From Bacteroidales bacterium (GTDB lineage: Bacteria; Bacteroidota; Bacteroidia; Bacteroidales; BM520): a stretch of DNA of 6,382 nt. The stretch lies in assembly GCA_023230285.1 (NCBI GenBank), contig JALNXP010000147.1:1-6382 (forward strand), in the 5' to 3' direction. Positions within the stretch are counted from its first letter, which is position 1. Every line of letters starts with the position of its first letter. Below are positions 1 through 6,114 of this stretch, piece by piece. Below the pieces are notes generated by a model, which saw nothing but the letters and a program-made list of their open reading frames with translations, was not told where the DNA came from and ran no database searches. The position numbers and the translations under genes were made by a program.

Positions 1-35
1 GAGGAGCTAAACTTTTTTCTTGAACTTCTTTCCAT
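1..35 (-). CDS. N-terminus of a putative transposase OrfA (partial)
   Basis: An ATG at 35-33 on the minus strand opens a frame reading MERSSRKKFSS and runs off the left edge after about 11 codons. A short basic start followed by R-K-K-F-S-S is what many IS3-family OrfA proteins show before their helix-turn-helix (typically R-x-x-F-[ST]-x-x-F-K). OrfA would bind the element's ends and, after a -1 frameshift, form part of the OrfAB transposase. The support is the start position relative to the presumed element end plus this short match. Eleven residues cannot prove the family. Confidence 0.35.
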   Translation of the reverse strand, partial: MERSSRKKFSS

Positions 36-69
36 AAGACAACTTTTAATTATTTATACGTTAAATTTT

Positions 70-77
70 TAATTTTG
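70..77 (+). promoter_or_regulatory. Possible outward-facing promoter (-7 element)
   Basis: The octamer taattttg matches the Bacteroidota -7 consensus TAnnTTTG at every fixed position. It lies inside the presumed insertion-sequence end and points toward the lemA remnant and the TPM genes. No clear TTG -33 box is seen about 19 nt upstream, and in AT-rich DNA the motif can occur by chance. If active, transcription would begin at roughly 82-86. Confidence 0.3.
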
Positions 78-98
78 TTGTCCTAAAAAAGGAGACCA

Positions 99-289
99 TT
101 ATACAACTTGAAGGTACTGAAAATAGAATTTCTGTTGAAAGAAAGAACTTTAACGAGGCTGCCAAAAACTTTAATACGGCTATCAGAGTGTTCCCTAAAA
201 ACATTATAGCTAATATGTGCGGCTTTGAGAAAAAAGCATATTTTGCAGCTAAAGAAGGCGCTGACGTAGCTCCTGTTGTCGAATTTTAA
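99..289 (+). pseudogene. lemA: lemA 3' remnant (LemA family protein, C-terminal part only)
   Basis: The frame ending at the TAA 287-289 encodes the well-conserved LemA C-terminus. It contains QLEGTENRISVERKNFNEA, then a N-T-A-I-R-x-F-P block, G-F-E-K-K-A-Y-F, and the terminal A-P-V-V-E-F. Complete LemA proteins are about 185-200 residues with an N-terminal membrane helix and a long helical body. Only about 62 residues remain, with no membrane helix and no plausible start codon. The in-frame region is open only back to base 65 (stop at 62-64), and its first ATG is at 215. The break coincides with the presumed insertion-sequence end at 98, so the gene looks interrupted and the 5' half may lie beyond the element. 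LemA genes commonly sit directly before TPM-domain genes, as here. The molecular function of LemA is not established. Confidence 0.8.
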
Positions 290-301
290 TGCTCGTTTGA
301 C

Positions 302-739
302 ATGGTCTTGCCGTCACATTTTACAAAAGAAGATATTACTGATATCAAACAGGCTGTTCTTAATGCCGAGTTAGATACATCTTGCGAAATGCGTGTGCAT
401 ATCGAAAATGTATGCCCTGATGATAATGTTCTCGATAGAGCAGCTTATATCTTTAGAAAACTTAAAATGCACAAAACAGAACTTCGTAACGGAGTCCTGT
501 TCTATTTGGCTGTAGATAGTAAAAAATTTGCCATAATTGGTGATGTCGGTATTAATGCAGTAGTTGATGAAAACTATTGGAATACATTGAAAAATATTGC
601 GTTAGAATATTTTAAACAAGATGATTATGCCAATGGCTTAATTGATATTATCGGGAAAGCCGGTACAGAATTGAAAAAATATTTCGCATATAAAATTGGT
701 GATACAAATGAACTTCCTGATGATGTTTCAATAGGATAA
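302..739 (+). CDS. Soluble TPM-domain protein
   Basis: A 145-residue cytosolic-type protein made almost entirely of one TPM domain (the TLP18.3/Psb32/MOLO-1 fold, formerly DUF477). Recognisable blocks are E-M-R-V-H-I-E (29-35), ELRNGVLFYLAV (60-71), FAIIGDVGIN (76-85), NGLIDIIGKAG (111-121) and the closing NELPDDVSIG (136-145). The last is typical of the short TPM protein that Bacteroidota carry between lemA and a membrane-bound TPM gene. There is no signal peptide or membrane helix. Length agrees with the family. The ATG is 12 nt after the lemA stop, so it would normally be co-transcribed and translationally linked to lemA. Some plant TPM proteins act as acid phosphatases, but a reaction for the bacterial ones is not established. 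I assign the domain only. Confidence 0.9.
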   Translation: MVLPSHFTKEDITDIKQAVLNAELDTSCEMRVHIENVCPDDNVLDRAAYIFRKLKMHKTELRNGVLFYLAVDSKKFAIIGDVGINAVVDENYWNTLKNIALEYFKQDDYANGLIDIIGKAGTELKKYFAYKIGDTNELPDDVSIG

Positions 740-750
740 AATTTATTATA

Positions 751-1554
751 ATGAAAAAATATTTGGTTTTTATATTATCAGGTTTGTTTTGTCTGTTTTC
801 AAATTTTGCAGGTGCCGGCGAAATACCTTCTCGTCCTGTTCCTCCTCAATTGGTAAACGACTTCGCTAATGTTTTGTCTTCCGCAGATGAAAATAGTCTG
901 GAAACGGAGTTGGCAGATTTTGCAAGAAGTACAAGTACTCAGATTGTCGTAGTTACTGTTAATTCGTTAGAAGATGATATCGCAAATTTTGCTTTTGAAT
1001 TGGGCGAAAAATGGGGTGTCGGACAAAAAGGCGAGAATAATGGTATCGTCATGATTATCAAGCCTAAAGTAGGAAATGAGCGGGGACAGGCATTTATTGC
1101 TGTAGGCTATGGATTGGAGGAAGTGGTAACTGATGCCGCTTCTAAATTGATAGTAGACCATGATATGATACCGCATTTTAAAGAAAATAATTATTATGCC
1201 GGAATTGCAGCCGGCGTAAAGGTTCTCATGGAGTTATGCGAACAACTGTATTCTTCTGATGAGTATGTTGATAAAGCACAGTCAGCAGATGTGTTGCTGC
1301 CAATATTCGGATTTATAATGATGATAATTTTTATATCAATTATCTTTGGCTCTAAATCTAAGAAAAATTCCGGTAATGTAACTTTCGGCGGTGGCATTTT
1401 ACCGTGGATATTGTTGGGCGGAGGACATTCCAATTCTTCGGATTGGAGCGATTTTTCTTCCGGTAGCGGACATTTCGGCGGCAGCAGCGGAAGAGGTTTC
1501 GGCGGCTTTGGCGGCGGCTCTTTCGGCGGCGGCGGTGCTGGCGGCAGCTGGTAA
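751..1554 (+). CDS. Exported, membrane-anchored TPM-domain protein with Gly-rich tail (YgcG-like)
   Basis: 267 residues in four parts. A signal peptide covers residues 1-22, with an A-G-A site before cleavage. The TPM domain spans about 33-165, including ENNGIVMIIKPK (95-106), FIAVGYGLEEVVTDAA (115-130) and YYAGIAAGVKVLM (148-160). One membrane helix lies near 182-200, followed by a basic S-K-S-K-K stop. The last part is a tail very rich in Gly and Ser ending F-G-G-G-G-A-G-G-S-W. This architecture, with the domain outside the cytoplasmic membrane and a Gly-rich tail after one helix, is that of YgcG/TPM proteins found next to lemA. It begins 11 nt after the smaller TPM gene, so the two probably share a transcript. 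Role is unproven; envelope maintenance or stress is a reasonable inference. The tail is encoded by ggc-rich DNA that stands out in this AT-rich region. Confidence 0.9.
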   Translation: MKKYLVFILSGLFCLFSNFAGAGEIPSRPVPPQLVNDFANVLSSADENSLETELADFARSTSTQIVVVTVNSLEDDIANFAFELGEKWGVGQKGENNGIVMIIKPKVGNERGQAFIAVGYGLEEVVTDAASKLIVDHDMIPHFKENNYYAGIAAGVKVLMELCEQLYSSDEYVDKAQSADVLLPIFGFIMMIIFISIIFGSKSKKNSGNVTFGGGILPWILLGGGHSNSSDWSDFSSGSGHFGGSSGRGFGGFGGGSFGGGGAGGSW

Positions 1555-1585
1555 AATTTACTGCAAAAAGTAAAAAGTGCATCTC

Positions 1586-2170
1586 TTAAATCGCATCCGC
1601 TTCTATCATCAATATTATCTCTTCAATGTCTTTGTCTTCTCTTGAAGGGTCATATTTTACCTTTAAATTGTAACCCCATAGTCGCGCAAACGCTTGATAA
1701 AAAAAAGCGGAAAAACCACCACGAAAGTCTTTAAGTACTTGATATGTACTCATCTGACATTGTCGGTCAACAAGCTTTATCAATATAGCTCCCTGACTGA
1801 TAGTGAATTTTTTAAGGTCTTCACCATATTCTTCCCACAGTTGTTCTTCTATGATGTCAAAATATTTGTCCCGCTCTTTCGATGATGTCAGTGTGTCAAG
1901 AATAGGTGCGTACATTTCTAATTTTTCACCGGCTAATTTCGCATAAGGATACACCTTTTTGACATTGCGTACCAGTTTTGTATATTTGACTTGCTCTCTT
2001 TTGCTTTTAAATTCTTTCTGCGGAAATATTACAACTTCACGTAAATTATAAAAGTATAAAGTATCACCATCAATAATGGTATCTATGGTGACAATAAATG
2101 GCTGTCCTTGGGCAATTATTGTTGTTGTCGCAATTAAAATAAATAATATTGAAAACAATATTTTTTTCAT
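1586..2170 (-). CDS. DUF4294 domain protein, exported
   Basis: 194 residues. An N-terminal signal peptide (K2-K3, hydrophobic 4-20, likely cut after I-I-A at 20) places it in the periplasm or envelope. The rest matches the Bacteroidota family DUF4294. It shows an early segment with I-D-G-D-T-L (32-38), RNVKKVYPYAKLAG (68-81), and the strongest signature L-V-D-R-Q (133-137) followed by D-F-R-G-G-F-S-A-F-F-Y-Q (148-159). A-R-L-W-G-Y-N-L-K and Y-D-P complete it at 162-175. Members usually have T-G after D-R-Q; here it is C138-Q139. The function is unknown. The gene starts 31 nt after the clpX stop on the same strand with no visible terminator or promoter between, so it probably ends the tig-clpP-clpX transcript. 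This may be positional rather than functional. Confidence 0.85.
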   Translation of the reverse strand: MKKILFSILFILIATTTIIAQGQPFIVTIDTIIDGDTLYFYNLREVVIFPQKEFKSKREQVKYTKLVRNVKKVYPYAKLAGEKLEMYAPILDTLTSSKERDKYFDIIEEQLWEEYGEDLKKFTISQGAILIKLVDRQCQMSTYQVLKDFRGGFSAFFYQAFARLWGYNLKVKYDPSREDKDIEEIILMIEADAI

Positions 2171-2201
2171 AATCCGGCTGTTTAGCCAAAACTATGCCAA
2201 A

Positions 2202-3428
2202 CTATATTGTCAATTTATTAGCGTTGATATTGGCAAGTTGCTTTGAAGCATAATCTTTGGTGACGGTAAAAGTTTTTACGTCTTTGTTTGACGGCAATTC
2301 AAACATTGTGTCTTTCAAAACATTTTCAATCAAAGAGCGTAGCCCGCGCGCACCTATTTTGAGGTCTATAGCTGTATCTACAATGAGCTTTAGAGCATCT
2401 TCATCAAAAGAAAGGGTGATGCCGTCTAACTTGAAAAGTTCTGTGAACTGTTTGATTATTGCATTTTTAGGCTCAGTTAATATTTTGTAAAGAGCATCTG
2501 CATCTAATTGTTCCAAGTGGGTAATTACAGGCATACGTCCAACTATCTCAGGTATCAACCCATAAGACTTCAAATCTTGATGTGAAATATATTGCAAAAG
2601 GTTATTTTTGTCTATACTGTTAAATGACTTATGAGCGTTATAGCCTACAATATTGGTTCTCAACCTTGAAGATATGTGTTTTTCTATTCCGTCAAAGGCA
2701 CCGCCTGCTATAAATAAGATGTTGCGGGTATCAACTTGAACAAATTTTTGCTCAGGGTGCTTTCTGCCGCCTTGAGGCGGAACATTTACGATGGTGCCCT
2801 CAAGAAGTTTTAACAGAGCTTGTTGTACGCCTTCACCCGACACATCACGTGTTATGGACGGATTATCACTTTTTCGGGCTATTTTATCTATTTCATCAAT
2901 AAAAACAATGCCCTTTTCAGCTGCTTTGACATCATAATCAGCAACTTGCAATAATCTTGTCAGGATATTCTCAACATCTTCACCAACGTAGCCGGCTTCC
3001 GTCAAAACAGTCGCATCTGTAATACAGAATGGCACATTCAGCATCTTGGCTATCGTCTGCGCCATAAGAGTTTTACCGGTGCCCGTAGGTCCAACTATAA
3101 TTACATTAGATTTATCTATCTCTACAACTGTCTTCTTTTTGTTCAATATTCTTTTAAAATGATTATATACAGCTACAGACAGTGTGCGTTTTGCATCATC
3201 TTGACCAATAACATAATCATCTAAAAATGCTTTGATTTCGACAGGTTTATACAACTTTATCTTTTGTGCTTTTAGAGGAGCTTGTTGTGCCTGATTTTCT
3301 AACTTGATATTTTCTATCGCACCATGTCCCAATTCAATACATTCATCGCAAATAAAAACATTTTCACTTCCTGAAAATAAAACTTCGACTTTATTGCGAG
3401 ACTTACCGCAAAAAGAGCATTTATCCAT
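2202..3428 (-). CDS. clpX: ATP-dependent protease ATP-binding subunit ClpX
   Basis: 408 residues, full length. This is the hexameric AAA+ unfoldase that recognises substrates, threads them through its pore and feeds ClpP in the cytoplasm. The N-terminal zinc-binding domain has C4, C7, C27 and C30. The AAA+ core shows Walker A GPTGTGKT (113-120), pore-1 loop GYVGED (146-151), Walker B VFIDEID (175-181), the G-R-K-H pore loop (221-224), the arginine-finger segment L-I-P-E-I-V-G-R (291-298) and sensor-2 GARGLR (359-364). The loop that docks on ClpP, IGF in E. coli, appears here as V-G-Y (261-263), which I recall as usual for Bacteroidales. The start is fixed by the zinc-finger cysteines right after the ATG. 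It lies 10 nt downstream of clpP, so the two are certainly one operon. All catalytic motifs are intact. Confidence 0.98.
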   Translation of the reverse strand: MDKCSFCGKSRNKVEVLFSGSENVFICDECIELGHGAIENIKLENQAQQAPLKAQKIKLYKPVEIKAFLDDYVIGQDDAKRTLSVAVYNHFKRILNKKKTVVEIDKSNVIIVGPTGTGKTLMAQTIAKMLNVPFCITDATVLTEAGYVGEDVENILTRLLQVADYDVKAAEKGIVFIDEIDKIARKSDNPSITRDVSGEGVQQALLKLLEGTIVNVPPQGGRKHPEQKFVQVDTRNILFIAGGAFDGIEKHISSRLRTNIVGYNAHKSFNSIDKNNLLQYISHQDLKSYGLIPEIVGRMPVITHLEQLDADALYKILTEPKNAIIKQFTELFKLDGITLSFDEDALKLIVDTAIDLKIGARGLRSLIENVLKDTMFELPSNKDVKTFTVTKDYASKQLANINANKLTI

Positions 3429-3438
3429 AATGATAATT

Positions 3439-4113
3439 TTACTGTTGTGGCGTTTTTATAAGAACTTCGTCTATCATGCCGTATTCTTTGGCTTCAGAAG
3501 CCTTCATCCAATAATCCCTGTCAGCATCTTGCCATATTTTATTATAAGGTTGTCCCGTATGATCTGATAATATGGTATAAAGTTCCTCTTTTATTTTGGC
3601 AATTTCGCGGGCTTCGATTTCAATGTCGGAGGCTTGTCCGCTTACTCCGCCAAGCGGCTGATGAATAAGTATGCGAGAGTGGGGGAGTGCTGTCCTCTTC
3701 CCTTTCTCTCCTGCACATAAAAGAATAGCTCCCATAGATGCTGCCATCCCTGTACATATCGTGGAAATTGGTGACCCTATAAACTGCATGGTATCATAAA
3801 TACCTAAACCCGCATATACAGAACCTCCCGGAGTATTCAAATAAATCGAAATAGGACTCTTTGTGTCTACAGATTCTAAAAATAACAATTGAGCTTGTAT
3901 GATGTTGGCAACATAATCGTCAATAGGAACTCCTAAAAAGATAATTCTATCTACCATCAATCTCGAAAAAACATCCATCTGAGCTACATTTAATTGCCGC
4001 TCCTCAATAATTGTCGGCGAAATATAATTCATAGATGTCGCATTGTAACTATCTAAAGTATTACTGTTTATTCCCCTTGAATATATGGCATATTTTCTAA
4101 ATTCGTCTTTCAT
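3439..4113 (-). CDS. clpP: ATP-dependent Clp protease proteolytic subunit ClpP
   Basis: 224 residues. ClpP is the serine peptidase that forms two stacked heptameric rings and degrades polypeptides delivered by ClpX. The catalytic triad is visible as S126 (in G-M-A-A-S-M-G-A), H151 (in I-L-I-H-Q-P) and D200 (in D-A-D-R-D). The spacings of 25 and 49 residues equal those of E. coli ClpP (S97, H122, D171 of the mature chain). The handle segment after H151 is Q-P-L-G-G-V-S-G-Q. Aligning the triad puts the mature N-terminus near residue 30, so about 29 residues form a leader, longer than the 14-residue E. coli propeptide. The upstream gene is tig (50-nt gap) and clpX follows after 10 nt. No -7 element is seen in the tig-clpP gap, so expression probably depends on the tig promoter. 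Confidence 0.98.
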   Translation of the reverse strand: MKDEFRKYAIYSRGINSNTLDSYNATSMNYISPTIIEERQLNVAQMDVFSRLMVDRIIFLGVPIDDYVANIIQAQLLFLESVDTKSPISIYLNTPGGSVYAGLGIYDTMQFIGSPISTICTGMAASMGAILLCAGEKGKRTALPHSRILIHQPLGGVSGQASDIEIEAREIAKIKEELYTILSDHTGQPYNKIWQDADRDYWMKASEAKEYGMIDEVLIKTPQQ

Positions 4114-4163
4114 CTTTTTTATATATAAGCTAAATTGTATTTTTTAATTAATTCGTCTCTCAA

Positions 4164-5543
4164 TTATGCCTTTTTGTTGGCTAACTCGATAAAATCTTGA
4201 TATTTTATGACTTTAGTCTCAATTTTTACATGCTCATTGAATGCTTTCTGTACCTCTTTGTCAACTAAATGCTCATAAATATTCCTGATTTGTTCCTTGT
4301 TCTCATCTTTCTTCATGAAACTGTCAACAAATATTTTTGCACGTTCTTCTGCTTCAGCATCTGTACTCGGCATATAACCCATGAAAAGATTATGTAAATG
4401 ATTTTCAACATCTTTTGCAGTTACTGCAATGTTATATTTCTTCTCTATGGCAGCAGAAATAAATTGAAATCTTATGGCTTGAGCATATTTTTCAAAATCT
4501 TTATCTAATTCTTCTGCCGTTAAATGTTTGTCCGATTTTTCATTAGTTGAAATTAACCATTGTTTTACAAATTCTTCATCCATATCAAATTTGTATTTCT
4601 CCATCAACGTATCATTAACATCTCTTGAAAACAAATTATCGGTTTCTGCGGAAAAAGACATCATTGCATCTTTTTTAATTCTTTCTTTGTACTCTTCTAA
4701 AGAATGAATTTCATCTTGAGGATAAACTTTCTTAAATAGTTCTTCGTTTACTTCAGCCGGTTTTTGGTAAGTTATCTTTTTTATTGTATAAATGAAATTT
4801 GAAGTTAACTCTTTTGCCTCATTTGTCTTGATATTCAGCATAGTAGCAACCTCTGTCGGATTATTGAACGCTGTTATGGGATTAAAAATTACGGTGTCAC
4901 CGACTTTTTTGCCTATAAAAGTATCTTGAATGTCTTTGTCCGCAATTTTATCAATGGCAATAGTACTGTCAGATGATGATATTCCGTTGTCCATCACGCT
5001 GTTGTCTTCGTTTAATTGAGATAAATCACCTACTACATAGCTGTTAATGTCATCAATAGATTCTTTATTGTCAATTGTTCCAAAATGTTTACAGGTGTCG
5101 TCTATATATTTTTGAATAAAGTCGTCTTCTACTTCGATTTCATACTTAGTTGCAGTGATGTCATCAAGGTTAATATCTAATTGAGGAGCAAGCGCAATTT
5201 TAAAATAAAAGTCGTAATTAGTAACAGTAGTATCATCGAAATCTATTTCCTGCTGTCTCTCAGTGTCTGATAACGGTGAGCCTATTATATCTATAGAGTT
5301 ATCTTCTATATATTTGAAAAGAGAGTTTGAGACGAGTTTATCAACTTCATCGATAATTGCTTTCGAGCGGAACATTTTACTTATCAATCCTGAAGGAACT
5401 TTACCGGGGCGAAACCCTGGCATGTTATAAGTCTTTTGAAGGTTTTTTAATGTGTCATTGACTGCCGGTTCGTAGTCTTCTTTTTGAAGTTCGATTTTGA
5501 TTATAGCCGAAAGTTCATTCAAATTTTCTTTTGTGATATTCAT
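4164..5543 (-). CDS. tig: Trigger factor (ribosome-associated chaperone)
   Basis: 459 residues. Trigger factor binds the ribosome at the exit tunnel and shields nascent chains. The N-terminal ribosome-binding domain carries the signature GFRPGKVP (43-50) preceded by Y-N-M-P, where the loop contacts the ribosome. A middle region (about 160-255) sits where the FKBP-type PPIase domain is found, with V-V-G-D-L near its start and I-G-K-K-V-G-D-T-V (210-218). It lacks most FKBP active-site aromatics I would expect, so prolyl isomerase activity is doubtful. The C-terminal part (260-459) is the long helical cradle, rich in Glu and Lys. Length suits Bacteroidota homologues (about 450). The start follows a Bacteroidota-type promoter by about 25 nt. 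It is the first gene of the tig-clpP-clpX block. Confidence 0.95.
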   Translation of the reverse strand: MNITKENLNELSAIIKIELQKEDYEPAVNDTLKNLQKTYNMPGFRPGKVPSGLISKMFRSKAIIDEVDKLVSNSLFKYIEDNSIDIIGSPLSDTERQQEIDFDDTTVTNYDFYFKIALAPQLDINLDDITATKYEIEVEDDFIQKYIDDTCKHFGTIDNKESIDDINSYVVGDLSQLNEDNSVMDNGISSSDSTIAIDKIADKDIQDTFIGKKVGDTVIFNPITAFNNPTEVATMLNIKTNEAKELTSNFIYTIKKITYQKPAEVNEELFKKVYPQDEIHSLEEYKERIKKDAMMSFSAETDNLFSRDVNDTLMEKYKFDMDEEFVKQWLISTNEKSDKHLTAEELDKDFEKYAQAIRFQFISAAIEKKYNIAVTAKDVENHLHNLFMGYMPSTDAEAEERAKIFVDSFMKKDENKEQIRNIYEHLVDKEVQKAFNEHVKIETKVIKYQDFIELANKKA

Positions 5544-5567
5544 GAATTCAATTTTTTAAAAATTTTG

Positions 5568-5575
5568 CAAAGATA
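5568..5575 (-). promoter_or_regulatory. Promoter of the tig-clpP-clpX operon (-7 element)
   Basis: On the minus strand the octamer tatctttg, followed by c-a-a-a-a, matches TAnnTTTG exactly and lies about 25 nt before the tig start. Transcription would begin near 5562, leaving a short leader of roughly 18 nt. A TTG at 5590-5588 is only 12 nt from the -7 element, shorter than the usual spacing of about 17-23 nt, so the -33 box is unclear. No Shine-Dalgarno is seen before the ATG, as is common in this phylum. Confidence 0.6.
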
Positions 5576-5658
5576 CAGAATTTTTTTCAACTTGTACAGA
5601 GCTTAAAAAAATATTATTATATTATTGATAAACAGATTATTACCACTTTTATTTATGG

Positions 5659-6114
5659 CTATTTCACGCGAAGCCATCGTTGTGTTTCATGAAAAATACT
5701 TACACTTCCTCGAAGGTAAAGTATGTCTTTGTCGTTTTTATCAAGCCATATCTTGCCGTCAGCCATTAAATTCTGTTGTGGCGCAAAACATGCTTTCTTC
5801 CCATAATATGCTTCCTTTTTTGTGTCATACGACAATCCTTCAACAACAGTCATGCCAACTATCTTTTTATTGTTCCTTTCCCCGATGCAATCTTTGCATA
5901 TAACATCAGGACTTTCTTTACCGTCAGAAGAAAATGCCCGCGTTATGACACCATATAATTTGTCGTTTTTAAAATATAGCTCTATTTCACCTGTCAACTT
6001 TCCATCGCCATCGAATGTTGTCCATTTGCCTTTAATTAATTCCTGATTTTGAGAATATAGAGTAAAATTTATAATTGTGAAAAGTATCACTAAAACATTA
6101 GCTTTCATATCCAT
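5659..6114 (-). CDS. DUF2147 family secreted protein
   Basis: 151 residues. A signal peptide (about residues 3-21, with hydrophobic V-L-V-I-L-F-T-I-I) is followed by a DUF2147 domain. It shows the opening I-K-G-K-W (27-31), G-E-I-E-L-Y (42-47), K-L-Y-G-V-I (52-57), and the signature C-K-D-C-I-G (73-78) leading to K-I-V-G-M-T-V-V-E-G-L (84-94). G-K-I-W-L (120-124) follows, then L-Y-L-R-G (132-136) and R-W-L-R-V-K at the end. The C-x-x-C pair is typical; C109 is extra, in a segment where relatives usually have a D-P-E-N-G turn. Met3 is an equally good start and gives a cleaner signal peptide. Function is unknown; the family is small, periplasmic and beta-rich. It ends 115 nt before tig and has its own unrecognised promoter. 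Confidence 0.88.
   Translation of the reverse strand: MDMKANVLVILFTIINFTLYSQNQELIKGKWTTFDGDGKLTGEIELYFKNDKLYGVITRAFSSDGKESPDVICKDCIGERNNKKIVGMTVVEGLSYDTKKEAYYGKKACFAPQQNLMADGKIWLDKNDKDILYLRGSVSIFHETQRWLRVK

Larger units (their letters stand above)
1..98 (-). mobile_element. Probable end of an IS3-type insertion sequence, cut by window edge
   Basis: LemA coding similarity stops abruptly near base 99, and the bases to its left are AT-rich and unrelated to LemA. Read on the minus strand from 98 the sequence begins TGGTCTCCTTTTTTAGGACA. That has the terminal TG and the general look of an IS3-family inverted repeat. About 63 nt further in lies an ATG starting a basic peptide, a layout usual for IS3 left ends. 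The other end, the transposase body and the target duplication lie outside the window, so family and boundary are inferred. A simple deletion or rearrangement next to lemA is the alternative. Confidence 0.5.

Noticed and set aside
81..93. Short palindrome tcct-aaaaa-agga next to the lemA break.
   Set aside because: Four paired bases only; better explained as part of the presumed insertion-sequence terminal repeat than as a separate site.
1551..1561. Palindrome gtaaa-a-tttac over the stop of the membrane TPM gene, considered as a bidirectional terminator for the convergent genes.
   Set aside because: The arms pair over five A/T-rich bases with only G-U pairs beyond, and no T-tract follows.
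967..1582. Several minus-strand and alternate-frame open frames over the membrane TPM gene (for example 967-1176, 1194-1433, 1358-1582 minus and 1391-1573 plus).
   Set aside because: They lie within a convincing gene, have no family resemblance, and the Arg- or Ala-rich ones merely reflect the ggc-rich tail read in other frames.
2176..2187. ggct-gttt-agcc hairpin in the clpX-DUF4294 gap.
   Set aside because: A 4-bp stem without a T-tract is too weak to call a terminator.
2257..3567. Plus-strand open frames at 2257-2490 and 3304-3567 across clpX and clpP.
   Set aside because: Both are shadows of highly conserved genes on the other strand and have no support of their own.
5605..5623. All-A/T hairpin (5610-5614 with 5619-5623) followed by a T-tract on the minus strand, after the DUF2147 stop.
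   Set aside because: The stem is only five A/T pairs and would hardly be stable; a possible weak terminator, but chance is likely in such AT-rich DNA.
5625..6046. Plus-strand open frames antisense to the DUF2147 gene.
   Set aside because: The minus-strand frame has a signal peptide and clear family motifs; the plus-strand peptides show no recognisable domain.
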